Assembly: GCF_040892545.1 (NCBI RefSeq)
Contig: NZ_CP156079.1
Location: 3,817,501-3,881,500, forward strand
Direction: 5' to 3'
Source: Paracidovorax avenae
GTDB taxonomy: Bacteria; Pseudomonadota; Gammaproteobacteria; Burkholderiales; Burkholderiaceae_C
DNA: 64,000 bases
Part shown: one piece after another, positions 9,455 through 17,623 of the stretch
Numbering within the stretch: the stretch's first letter is position 1
How the letters are laid out: each line of letters opens with the position of its first letter
Notes under the pieces: generated by a model
What the model was told of the DNA's origin: nothing
The model's database searches: none
The model's input: only the letters and a program-made list of their open reading frames with translations
Position numbers and translations under genes: made by a program

Positions 9455-9605
9455 GCGAATCCATCCGCGCGGGCCGAACGTACAGGCGGCAGCTTTCCAA
9501 AAACCAGAACTCCAGTCCGGGAAAGCCGTCCGGTCCGCAGGATCTTCCAGTGCGCGCATCCCGCCGCGCCCCTGCCCTTTCCCATCACCACCAAGGAGTG
9601 TTCCC

Positions 9606-10154
9606 ATGCGAATCCATCTTCCCCTCGCGATCGTCGCCACCCTGGGCCTGGCGGCCTGCAGCCACATGGGAGGCTCCCCCATGGCAACGTTCTCCCAGGC
9701 GTCCCTGCCCGCGGCGGTGCAGGTGCCCGCCGGCCACAAGGTCGCCCTGGAAACCGTGGGCAAGGGAGAAATCACGTACGAATGCCGCGCCAAAAAGGAC
9801 ATGCCGGGCGACTTCGAATGGGCGTTCGTCGGCCCGGACGCGAAGCTCTGGGACCGCAAGGGCGCGACGGTGGGACGCTACTGGGGCCCGCCCGCCACCT
9901 GGGAAAGCAGCGACGGCTCCAAGGTGACCGCCACGCAGGTGGCCGTGGCGCCCGCCGGCACCGGCAACATCCCGCTGCAACTGGTCAAGGCGAACCCCGC
10001 CACGGGCATGGGGGCGATGCAGGGCGTGGCCTACATCCAGCGCGTGGCGACCCAGGGCGGCGTGGCGCCGGCCATGCCCTGCGCGGCGGGCAACGCCGGG
10101 CAGAAGCAGATCGTGAAGTATCAGGCCGACTACATCTTCTGGCGCGCCGCCTGA
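9606..10154 (+). CDS. DUF3455-like lipoprotein
   Basis: A 182-residue protein. Residues 1-18 form a lipoprotein signal with lipobox LAAC (Cys18). The mature region has VPAGHKVALETVGKGEITYECRAK, FEWAFVGPDAKLWDRKGATVGRYWGPPATWES, an internal VAYIQRVATQGG segment and two further cysteines near CAAGNAG, all resembling the DUF3455 family. Members are small secreted or surface proteins of unknown function. The start is fixed by AAGGAG about 8 bp upstream. The gene stands alone, diverges from the DUF3034 gene across a strong dyad and ends at a bidirectional terminator. Confidence 0.75.
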   Translation: MRIHLPLAIVATLGLAACSHMGGSPMATFSQASLPAAVQVPAGHKVALETVGKGEITYECRAKKDMPGDFEWAFVGPDAKLWDRKGATVGRYWGPPATWESSDGSKVTATQVAVAPAGTGNIPLQLVKANPATGMGAMQGVAYIQRVATQGGVAPAMPCAAGNAGQKQIVKYQADYIFWRAA

Positions 10155-10184
10155 GGCGCCCCGGCCCGGAGCGGCCGGATGAAG

Positions 10185-10218
10185 AAAGGCCCCGGGCATC
10201 GCGGCACCGGGGCCTTTT
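10185..10218. terminator. Bidirectional intrinsic terminator
   Basis: The arms AAAGGCCCCGG (10185-10195) and CCGGGGCCTTT (10207-10217) are perfectly complementary around an 11-nt loop, and T/A runs flank both sides. It lies between the convergent DUF3455 and chemoreceptor genes and can serve both. Confidence 0.85.
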
Positions 10219-10230
10219 GCTGCGCGACGA

Positions 10231-12159
10231 TCAGGCCCCGGCGTTCAGCCGGAACATGGCCACGGTATCGACCAGTTGCTGGGCCTGCGACTTGAGGCTG
10301 CTCGCGGCCGCGGCACTTTCCTCCACCAGCGCCGCGTTCTGCTGGGTGGCGTTGTCCATCTGGCTCACGGCCTCGCCCACCTGGGCCACGCCCTCGCTCT
10401 GCTCCACGGTGGCGGAAGTGATCTCTCCCACGATGTCGCTCACCTTGCGGATCGAATCCACGATCTCGGTCATGGTGGATCCGGCCTGATCCACCAGCGC
10501 CGTGCCGCTCTGCACCTGGGCGACGCTGGCCGTGATCAGTTCCTTGATCTCCTTGGCGGCGCTGGCGCTGCGCTGCGCGAGGCTGCGCACCTCGCCCGCG
10601 ACCACCGCGAAGCCGCGGCCCTGCTCACCCGCACGCGCCGCCTCCACCGCCGCGTTCAGCGCCAGGATGTTGGTCTGGAACGCGATGCCGTCGATCACGC
10701 CGATGATGTCGCCGATGCGCGCCGAGCTGGTATGGATGCCGCGCATCGTCTCCACCACCTGCTGGACCACGGTACCGCCCTGCGCGGCCACGCCGGCCGC
10801 GCTGCGCGCGAGCTGGTCCGCCTGCCGCGCGTTGTCCGCATTCTGCCGGACGGTGGAGCCCAGCTCTTCCATGGACGCGGCCGTCTCCTCCAGTGAGCTG
10901 GCCTGGCTTTCGGTGCGCTGGCTCAGGTCGGTGTTGCCCTGCGCGATCTGCACGCTGGCGCTGGCGACGTTCTCGGCATTGAGCCGCACCGTGCCCACCA
11001 CCGTGCCGAGCTTGCGGGTCATGGCGGCCAGCGCGTGCAGCAGCCGGGCCACCTCGTCCCGGCCCTGGGGCTCGACCTGCGTGGTCAGGTCGCCGTCCGC
11101 CACGGCCTCGGCGATCCGCACGGCCTCGCCGATGGACCGCGTGGTGGCGCGGGTGACCATGGCCATGATCCAGAGCGCCGCCGCCGCCAGCGCCGCCAGC
11201 ACCACGCCCAGCACCAGCATGTTCTCGCGCATCTGCGCGATCTGGTCGTCCAGCGATTGTTCCAGCACGTCGAACGACGCGGCCACCAGTTCGAACTGGG
11301 TGTCGATGATGCGGGTCATGCGCGCGACCCAGTCGGTGGACGGCATGCTCAGCACGTCGGCCTTCACGATGCTGTCGTCGGCCAGCTTGAACCCTTCCTG
11401 GGCCGCGGCCAGCGCCGCGTCCCGGGCCTTTTCGACGGAGGGCGGGAGGCTGCCGCCGGCCGCCAGTTCGAGCGCCTTGCGGGCATCGCCGTAGTACTTG
11501 CGCACGCGGTCGGAAAGGGACTCGATGCGTGCCCGCTCTTCCGGGGCCACTTCGCCACGGGCCAGCACCAGCGCGCCGCGCGCCCGCATCTGGCCCAGCG
11601 ACTCCGTCAGCTGCGGCAGCTGCCCGAGGACGGCCTTCTGCAGGTAGTGGGTGCGGATGTCGGTGTCGCGGGCGAGTCCGGAGCTGTTGGCCACGTCGTC
11701 GATGAGCCCGAGCACCCGCTCGATGAGCGCCACGTGCAGCCGGTTGCTGTCCGCGCCGCGCAGGGTCTTGCCCGCCACGCCGGAAGCCAGCGTGTTCCAG
11801 TCGCCCTGGATGCTGTCGAGCCGCTGGCCCAGGGTGTTGTCGCCCAGCCCCGCGAGGGTCTGCTTCGCGCGGCCGAAGGAAGCCTCGACCTCCGCCTGCT
11901 TGGCCTGCCGCGGCGCAGCGGCCGATTCCGTACCGCCGAGCATGGAGGCGGACAGTCCCCGGTGCTGCTGCGTCAGCTGCAGCAGCTTGAGGAGTTCCCG
12001 CGCCGGGGCGAGGCCCCTGCGCTCCTGCAGGGCCGTCTGGACATCGGCCAGGGTACTGCGCATCAGCAGGGTGGTGGGCAGCAGGAACATCGCGAAGGCG
12101 ATGCAGCCGATCAGCACGAACTTGCGTGAGAACTTCAGGTTGCCGATCCAGTGGGTCAT
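10231..12159 (-). CDS. Methyl-accepting chemotaxis protein with large periplasmic sensor
   Basis: A 642-residue chemoreceptor. A first membrane segment lies at about residues 12-33. A periplasmic all-helical sensor of about 300 residues follows, with LLQLTQQHRGLSASML resembling nitrate/nitrite-sensing (NIT) type domains. A second membrane segment (MLVLGVVLAALAAAALWIMAMV), HAMP and the signalling hairpin ([31 protein letters not shown]) complete it. The C-terminus (FRLNAGA) lacks a CheR-binding pentapeptide, unlike the second receptor in this window. I chose the ATG at 12159; upstream in-frame codons lie in AT-rich leader. A weak sigma-28-like site (TCAA, 15 bp, GCCGCCTA, minus strand at 12224-12198) precedes it. 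The ligand is unknown. Confidence 0.88.
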   Translation of the reverse strand: MTHWIGNLKFSRKFVLIGCIAFAMFLLPTTLLMRSTLADVQTALQERRGLAPARELLKLLQLTQQHRGLSASMLGGTESAAAPRQAKQAEVEASFGRAKQTLAGLGDNTLGQRLDSIQGDWNTLASGVAGKTLRGADSNRLHVALIERVLGLIDDVANSSGLARDTDIRTHYLQKAVLGQLPQLTESLGQMRARGALVLARGEVAPEERARIESLSDRVRKYYGDARKALELAAGGSLPPSVEKARDAALAAAQEGFKLADDSIVKADVLSMPSTDWVARMTRIIDTQFELVAASFDVLEQSLDDQIAQMRENMLVLGVVLAALAAAALWIMAMVTRATTRSIGEAVRIAEAVADGDLTTQVEPQGRDEVARLLHALAAMTRKLGTVVGTVRLNAENVASASVQIAQGNTDLSQRTESQASSLEETAASMEELGSTVRQNADNARQADQLARSAAGVAAQGGTVVQQVVETMRGIHTSSARIGDIIGVIDGIAFQTNILALNAAVEAARAGEQGRGFAVVAGEVRSLAQRSASAAKEIKELITASVAQVQSGTALVDQAGSTMTEIVDSIRKVSDIVGEITSATVEQSEGVAQVGEAVSQMDNATQQNAALVEESAAAASSLKSQAQQLVDTVAMFRLNAGA

Positions 12160-12420
12160 GTTTTTGAAACTTTTAGTAATTGGCTGGGCTTTTGCCATAG
12201 GCGGCAAAAATAGAACGCAGTTGAGTTGCATTCCCCAAAAAAGTGAAAAAGCGCCCCACAACGGAGCGCTCATGCACCAATTTTAAGCGTTTCTAGAAAA
12301 AAAACGCTGTAGGTCAATTACTCAATCCAAAAACATCAAATTCATGAAGATACTTTTTGTTTCATATTAATTATTTCTCTAACTTAGAGAATTTTCATTG
12401 GCAACATCAATCCGGCCTGC
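12160..12420. other. AT-rich intergenic region between lldD and the chemoreceptor gene
   Basis: A 261-bp island that is strikingly AT-rich against its flanks and has no gene I can support. It holds the lldD-side terminator (12246-12270), an inverted repeat at 12286-12308 (arms AGCGTTT/AAACGCT) and a perfect 8-bp dyad at 12375-12391 (TTCTCTAA, C, TTAGAGAA). The promoter of the chemoreceptor gene must lie between the terminator and 12160. Confidence 0.5.
12246..12270 (-). terminator. Intrinsic terminator after lldD
   Basis: Read on the minus strand, AGCGCTCC-GTTGT-GGGGCGCT forms an 8-bp stem with one G-U pair, followed by TTTTT and a second T-run. It sits about 150 bp beyond the lldD stop and before the chemoreceptor gene, so it separates the two transcripts. 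Confidence 0.75.
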
Positions 12421-13581
12421 TCAACCGGGCAGCGTGCCCGGCAGCAGGATCGACCGGTCCACCCGGTGGATGTCGGTATGGCCGCAGAAGGCCATGGTGA
12501 TGTCCAGTTCCTTGTGGATGATCTGCAGCGCCCGGGTGACGCCGGCCTCGCCGAAGGCGCCGAGCCCATACAGGAAGCTGCGCCCGATCAGCGTTCCACG
12601 TGCCCCCAGTGCCCAGGCCTTGAGCACGTCCTGCCCGCCGCGGATGCCGCCGTCCATCCACACCTCGATGTCCCTGCCCACGGCATCGACGATGGGTGGC
12701 AGCGCATGGATGGACGATGGGGCTCCGTCGAGCTGCCTTCCGCCGTGGTTGCTGACCACGATGGCGTCCGCGCCCGTCTCCACAGCGAGCCGCGCGTCGT
12801 CCGCATCCATGATGCCCTTGAGGATGAGCTTTCCGCCCCAGCGCTTCTTGATCCACTCGATGTCGCGCCAGTTCAGCCGGGGATCGAACTGCTCGGCCGT
12901 CCACGACGACAGCGACGAAAGATCGCCCACGCCCTTGGCGTGGCCCACGATGTTGCCGAAACTGCGCCGCTTCGTGCCGAGCATGCCGGCGCACCAGCGC
13001 GGCTTGGTCGCCAGGTCGAGCAGGTTGGCCAGCGTGGGCCGCGGCGGCGTGGACAGGCCGTTCTTGATGTCCTTGTGGCGCTGCCCGAGGATCTGCAGGT
13101 CCAGCGTGACCTGCAGCGCCGACACGCCTGCCGCCTTGGCGCGGTCGATGAGGCGCTCGACGAAATCGCGGTCGCGCATCACATAGACCTGGAACCAGAA
13201 GCCCGGCCCGGCGTGCTCGGCCACGTCCTCGATGGAGCAGATGCTCATCGTGGACAGCGTGAACGGCACGCCGAAAGCCCGCGCTGCGCGTGCGCCCAGG
13301 ATTTCGCCGTCCGCATGCTGCATGCCGGTCAGGCCCGTGGGCGCGATCGCCACCGGCATGGCCACGTCCTGGCCCACCATTGTCGTGCGGGTGGTGCGGT
13401 TCTCCATGTTCACGGCCACGCGCTGCCGCAGCCTGATCTTCTGGAAATCCTCGGAATTGGCGCGGTAGGTGCTCTCGGTGTAGGAGCCGGAATCGGCGTA
13501 GTCGTAGAACATGCGCGGCACGCGCCGGCGGGCGACGGTGCGCAGGTCTTCGATGCATGTCATGCGGGAGAGATGGGCCAC
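12421..13581 (-). CDS. lldD: FMN-dependent L-lactate dehydrogenase / alpha-hydroxy-acid oxidase
   Basis: A 386-residue flavoenzyme that oxidises L-lactate or a similar 2-hydroxy acid to the keto acid and passes electrons to the respiratory chain. The family signature SNHGGRQLDGAPSS, with its active-site His and Arg, is intact. IAPTGLTGMQHADGE, the QVYVMRDRDF segment and WMDGGIRGGQDVLKA (FMN phosphate site) are in order. The start appears to be GTG at 13581 with AGGAG 8 bp upstream; an ATG six codons later is the alternative. Length fits LldD (about 380). No lactate permease or LldR-type regulator is adjacent, so glycolate or mandelate-type substrates remain possible. Confidence 0.87.
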   Translation of the reverse strand: MAHLSRMTCIEDLRTVARRRVPRMFYDYADSGSYTESTYRANSEDFQKIRLRQRVAVNMENRTTRTTMVGQDVAMPVAIAPTGLTGMQHADGEILGARAARAFGVPFTLSTMSICSIEDVAEHAGPGFWFQVYVMRDRDFVERLIDRAKAAGVSALQVTLDLQILGQRHKDIKNGLSTPPRPTLANLLDLATKPRWCAGMLGTKRRSFGNIVGHAKGVGDLSSLSSWTAEQFDPRLNWRDIEWIKKRWGGKLILKGIMDADDARLAVETGADAIVVSNHGGRQLDGAPSSIHALPPIVDAVGRDIEVWMDGGIRGGQDVLKAWALGARGTLIGRSFLYGLGAFGEAGVTRALQIIHKELDITMAFCGHTDIHRVDRSILLPGTLPG

Positions 13582-13892
13582 GGTGGATGCTCCTGGTCAT
13601 TGTTGTTCTGCCGCGTGGCGGCCGCTGGCCACCGGAATGCGGATGCAGGGGGCATCGTACCGGCGCATGCACCCCGGCGGCGCTGAAGTTTTCTGTGCGG
13701 GGTTGAAGCTTTTTCCGCGCATCGCGGGGGCTCGTGCCGCCATGGGCAAGCGTTTCGCGGCAATCAGCAGGCCTTCGCACCGCGGCAGGAGTCCGGCACC
13801 GCCCAGCCGTAGATTCAACCCGTGAGAAGCAGGGAGGGATTCCGCCTGGCTTTTTGCGCGCCTTCTTTCCACTCACTCGATGTCATAACGCA
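13582..13892. other. Intergenic region between lldD and a small secreted-protein gene
   Basis: A 311-bp divergent spacer with no supportable gene. Near 13684-13712 there is an imperfect tandem copy: TGAAGTTTT, then TTGAAGCTTTTT about 20 bp later. These could be activator half-sites for lldD. No other regulatory element stands out. Confidence 0.4.
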
Positions 13893-14207
13893 ATGCAAAC
13901 CACCCGTCTTCCGAAAAAGCTGCTCTCCGTCGCACTGGCCGCACTGGCGGTCTTCGCTGCCGCGCCGGTATCCCAGGCCCAGGCTGGCGTGCTGGGCCAG
14001 GTCAGCTTCATGTTCACGTTCCAGGCCGGCCACCAGCCTTCCCAGCAAGAGGTGTTCAATGCCACCTGGAACACCGCATGGGCCGCCTGCCGCCAGCGGT
14101 CCTCGCGCACCCGCTCCCTGAGCCTGATCGGCACCAGCGGAGCCTGGCTGCAGAACCGCCAGGGCCTCACGACGGAAGTCGCCTGGAACTGCCACGACAA
14201 TCCCTGA
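13893..14207 (+). CDS. Small secreted protein of unknown function
   Basis: A 104-residue protein I do not recognise. Residues 1-31 form a clear signal peptide (KKLLSVALAALAVFAAAPVSQAQAG). The mature part (about 73 residues) has VSFMFTFQAGHQPSQQEVFNATWNTAWAACRQRSSRTRSLSL and ends VAWNCHDNP, with two cysteines that could form one disulphide. The reading frame is open further upstream, but only the ATG at 13893 gives the export signal. It converges with the DMT permease gene 13 bp away. It could be a small periplasmic or secreted factor; no function is proposed. Confidence 0.6.
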   Translation: MQTTRLPKKLLSVALAALAVFAAAPVSQAQAGVLGQVSFMFTFQAGHQPSQQEVFNATWNTAWAACRQRSSRTRSLSLIGTSGAWLQNRQGLTTEVAWNCHDNP

Positions 14208-14220
14208 GCCCGGGCGGCCC

Positions 14221-15081
14221 CTACCGCCGCGCCAGCGCCACGCCCGCGATGGCCACGGCGAATCCCACCACCTGCAGGGCCGTGAGCGTCTCGCCGAAGA
14301 TGGCCCACGCCTGCAGGGCCGAGAGTGGCGGCACCGCGAGCACCAGCGCCGCCGTGCGCGTGGCCTCGCCATGGCGCATCAGCCAGATCAGCAGCGTGGC
14401 ACCGCCGATCGACAGCACCAGCACCGAATAGGCGAGATAGCCCCAGAGCAGCGGCGAGCCATCCCAGCGCGCCTCGCCCAGGCACAGCGCCATCAGCACC
14501 AGCACCGCGATGGAACCCAGGTTCTGCACCGCGCTGGCACTGCGCAGATCGCCGGCGGCCAGGGGCGACTTCTGCACCATGGACCCCACGGTGAGCGCGA
14601 GGATGCTGCCCGCCGCAGCCAGCATCACAGGCAGCGGGAGCGCGGCCACACCGGCGCTGGCCGACAGCCGCGGCCACAGCACCATGGCGACCCCGCCGAA
14701 ACCCAGCGCCAGTCCCACCCAGGTGGACGGCCCCAGCCGGCGGCGCAGCACGGCCACCGCGATGAGGGCCGTGAAAAGCGGCTGCAGCGCCCCGATGAGC
14801 GCCATCACCCCGGCCGGCAGGCCGCGCGACATGGCCCACCAGCTCGGCCCCACGTAGAGACCGTTCATGAGTGCCCCCGCGGCGAGATGCAGGGCGATGC
14901 GGCGCGGCCCGCGCGGCCATTCGACACGCGCCCACCAGGCCGCGGCGCCGAACAGCACGGCCACGGCCACGAAACGCGCGGCCAGGAACCAGAACGGATC
15001 GGCATGCGCGGACACGCCCCGCCCCACCAGGAAGCCCGTGGACCAGATCACGACGAAAAGCAGCGGAGCGATGGCATGCAT
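14221..15081 (-). CDS. DMT/EamA-family transporter
   Basis: A 286-residue integral membrane protein with ten predicted helices in two EamA repeats. It begins MHAIAPLLFVVIWSTGFLVGRG, a typical start of the drug/metabolite transporter superfamily, and each half contains a conserved aromatic/proline helix (GPSWWAMSRGLPAGVMALIGALQPLFTALIA; LSALQAWAIFGETLTALQVVGF). Such proteins export amino acids, purines or toxic metabolites; the substrate here is unknown. The length is normal (about 290). It lies between a small secreted-protein gene (convergent) and pbpC (same strand, about 100 bp away), and it seems to be an independent gene. Confidence 0.85.
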   Translation of the reverse strand: MHAIAPLLFVVIWSTGFLVGRGVSAHADPFWFLAARFVAVAVLFGAAAWWARVEWPRGPRRIALHLAAGALMNGLYVGPSWWAMSRGLPAGVMALIGALQPLFTALIAVAVLRRRLGPSTWVGLALGFGGVAMVLWPRLSASAGVAALPLPVMLAAAGSILALTVGSMVQKSPLAAGDLRSASAVQNLGSIAVLVLMALCLGEARWDGSPLLWGYLAYSVLVLSIGGATLLIWLMRHGEATRTAALVLAVPPLSALQAWAIFGETLTALQVVGFAVAIAGVALARR

Positions 15082-15177
15082 GCCGGTTCCTTCCTCAAGG
15101 GCACGCAGTATCCCTGGAACCGGGGGCGGCCGGGCGCGGCAGTTGCCACGCGCGGGCCACCGCCACAGGGACTCGCG

Positions 15178-17529
15178 TCAGCGGCGGGGCCCTTTCACCA
15201 CGCCCGCTCCGCGCACCTCGATGCGGATCTCGTCCACCACCTGCCCTCCGGCATCCACCAGCTCCACCCGGTGGCGTCCGGGCCAGGGCAACCAGGCCCA
15301 TTCCGCCCCCCGGCCCTGTACCTGGCCATCGATGCGCCAGCGCAGATTTCCCGGCACGCCGCCGCCCGCCGCCGCGAACTGCAGGCGCTGATGGGCGGGA
15401 GGGATGTCGGGATCCAGCGCCACGATGGTGCCCGGGGCGGGCGACACGATGCGCGGCTGCGGGGCCTGCAGGCCGTCCGGCACGCCGCCCTCGCCCGCCG
15501 CCGGCTCCGGCGCTCCGCGCCCCCGCCGGACGGTACCGGGGCCTGCATCCACGGCGAAGAGCGGCTGCTGCGTGCCGGCGAGGAACCATTCCTGGCGCGC
15601 GCTTTCCAGCAAGCGCGTGCCGCCCGGTTCCGGGCCGAAGCGCACGGCGGCGCGGACCAGCCCGGGCGGTGGCTCGGGCGGGCGGCTGCGCACGCCCCGT
15701 CCGTGCAGCCAGCCCATGATCTCGGCCCACACGGGCGCCGCGCCGCTGGTGCCGCTCACGTCGTGCATGGGCGCGCCGCCCGCATTGCCCACCCACACGC
15801 CCACGGTGTAGCGCTGCGACCAGCCCAGCGCCCAGTTGTCGCGCATGTCCTTGCTGGTGCCGGTCTTCACCGCGCTCCAGAACCGCGTGGCCAGCACGCT
15901 GTCGGTGCCGAAGGTGCGCGCGCGCGCATTGCCGTCCGAGAGGATGTCGCCCACGATGAAGGCCGCGCGCGGATCGACCGCAGGCGGTGCTTCCGCCGCT
16001 GCGGCCGGGGCCTGCCGAGCGACCGTGCGCCGGGCGGCGGCAGGAGCAGGACGGAACACGACGGGACCGGTCCGCCCGCCGTTGGCGAGCGCGCGGTAGG
16101 CATTGGCCAGGTGGAGAAGCGGCATTTCGGCGCTGCCCAGCGCGAGGCTGTAGCCGTAATAGTCGCCCGTCTCCCGCAGCGGCAGGCCCAGCGCCAGCAA
16201 CTGGCGGAAGAACGCATCCGGGGTGACCATGGCGATGGTCCGCACCGCCGGCACGTTGAGCGAGGCCGCCAGGGCAGTGCGCACGGACACCCAGCCCTTG
16301 AACTGCCGGTCGTAGTTCTGCGGTATGTAGAGCCCCGAGGCGGTGGGTATGTAGGCGGGCGAATCCTCGATCAGCGACGCGGCGGTGATGCGGCGCTGCG
16401 CGATCGCCTGGGCGTAGAGGAACGGCTTGAGCGTGGACCCCGGCTGGCGCGCGGCCAGCACCCCGTCCACTTCGCCCGCCTGGCTCAGCATGCCGGACGA
16501 TCCCACCCAGGCCAGCACCTCGCCAGTGGCGTTGTCGAGCACGACCACGGCCCCATCCTCCACGTTGCGGCCGTGCAGTTCGCGCAGGTGCTGGTGCAGC
16601 GACTGCACGGCCACGCGCTGCAGCGGCGCGCTGAGGCTGGACACCACGGACGCCGGGGCAGGCCCCGGCATGCGGGCGAGCAGCTGGCGCGCGAAATGCG
16701 GCGCCAGGCCTTCGCTGGCCGCGTAGTCCCGGCGCTGCAGTGCGGCCGTGGTGAACAGGTCCAGCGCATCGCAGTCGGCGGCCGGACCAGCAGACCCACC
16801 GCCACCCGCAGGGGGCGCGGCCATGGCGCGCAGCACGCCGCAGGCACGCTGCGCCACGAGGGCGGGCCGGGCGTTCGGTGCCCGCACCAGCGCCGCGGCG
16901 ACCGCCGCTTCGCGGTCGTCCAGCCCATGCGGCGCCTTGCCGAACAGCGTGCGGGACAGTGCGTCGATGCCCACCAGTTCGCCCCGGAACGGCACAAGGT
17001 TGAGGTAGGCCTCCAGGATCTGGTCCTTGCGCCAGCGCCGTTCCAGCACCTGCGCGGCCACGGTCTGCCCGAGCTTCTGGGCCACCGACCGGCCGCCGGG
17101 CCCCTGGCGCCAGTCGCCGTCCAGCAGGCCGGCGAGCTGCATGGTCAGGGTGGAAGCGCCGCGCGTGCGCTGGTTCCAGAGATTGCCCCAGGCGGCGGCA
17201 GAGACGGCACGCCAGTCCACGCCGCTGTGCTCGTAGAAACGCCGGTCCTCGCTGAGCACCAGCGCCTCCCGCAGCGCGGGCGATATGTCGTCCAGCCCCG
17301 TCCACTGGCCGCGCCGCACGGTGGCATCGGTCCGCAGCCGCTGCACCACCTCCCCTTCGCGCGAGAGCACCAGGGTTTCGGACGAACGGTAGTCCGCGCG
17401 CACCTCGGCGTAGGCCGGCAAGGCTGTCGCGGACAGCGGCGCCCAGAGCGCGAGGCACAGCGGCAGGACAGTCAGTGCTTCAGTGCCGGAACGGCGCGCC
17501 CGGTGGCGCAGGAAGGCGAGGGAAGGCAT
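15178..17529 (-). CDS. pbpC: Penicillin-binding protein 1C (bifunctional glycosyltransferase/transpeptidase)
   Basis: A 783-residue peptidoglycan synthase anchored by an N-terminal hydrophobic segment (about residues 19-38). The GT51 domain has EDRRFYEHSGVDW (Glu94 catalytic) and GASTLTMQLAGLL. The transpeptidase domain has SxxK at Ser365-Lys368 (GSTLKPF) and KTGT at Lys555. A C-terminal domain of about 90 residues (QPRIVSPAPGTIVALDPDIP) is typical of PBP1C. The ATG at 17529 gives the family length; the upstream open frame is arginine-rich and not credible. PbpC is normally encoded next to a bacterial alpha-2-macroglobulin; here that gene is about 3 kb upstream with other genes between. Confidence 0.93.
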   Translation of the reverse strand: MPSLAFLRHRARRSGTEALTVLPLCLALWAPLSATALPAYAEVRADYRSSETLVLSREGEVVQRLRTDATVRRGQWTGLDDISPALREALVLSEDRRFYEHSGVDWRAVSAAAWGNLWNQRTRGASTLTMQLAGLLDGDWRQGPGGRSVAQKLGQTVAAQVLERRWRKDQILEAYLNLVPFRGELVGIDALSRTLFGKAPHGLDDREAAVAAALVRAPNARPALVAQRACGVLRAMAAPPAGGGGSAGPAADCDALDLFTTAALQRRDYAASEGLAPHFARQLLARMPGPAPASVVSSLSAPLQRVAVQSLHQHLRELHGRNVEDGAVVVLDNATGEVLAWVGSSGMLSQAGEVDGVLAARQPGSTLKPFLYAQAIAQRRITAASLIEDSPAYIPTASGLYIPQNYDRQFKGWVSVRTALAASLNVPAVRTIAMVTPDAFFRQLLALGLPLRETGDYYGYSLALGSAEMPLLHLANAYRALANGGRTGPVVFRPAPAAARRTVARQAPAAAAEAPPAVDPRAAFIVGDILSDGNARARTFGTDSVLATRFWSAVKTGTSKDMRDNWALGWSQRYTVGVWVGNAGGAPMHDVSGTSGAAPVWAEIMGWLHGRGVRSRPPEPPPGLVRAAVRFGPEPGGTRLLESARQEWFLAGTQQPLFAVDAGPGTVRRGRGAPEPAAGEGGVPDGLQAPQPRIVSPAPGTIVALDPDIPPAHQRLQFAAAGGGVPGNLRWRIDGQVQGRGAEWAWLPWPGRHRVELVDAGGQVVDEIRIEVRGAGVVKGPRR

Positions 17530-17623
17530 GGGAAAGCCGCCGGGGGAAGCACCACGGCGGCGCGAAGAGGGCTGGAAGACCCCGATTCTGGCGCAGCGGC
17601 GGACCACCGCCGCGGGAAGCCGG

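Noticed and set aside
12286..12308. AGCGTTT/AAACGCT repeat as a second lldD terminator
   Set aside because: The loop is A-rich and the stem is weaker than the 12246-12270 terminator downstream. It might act as a backup but cannot be supported.
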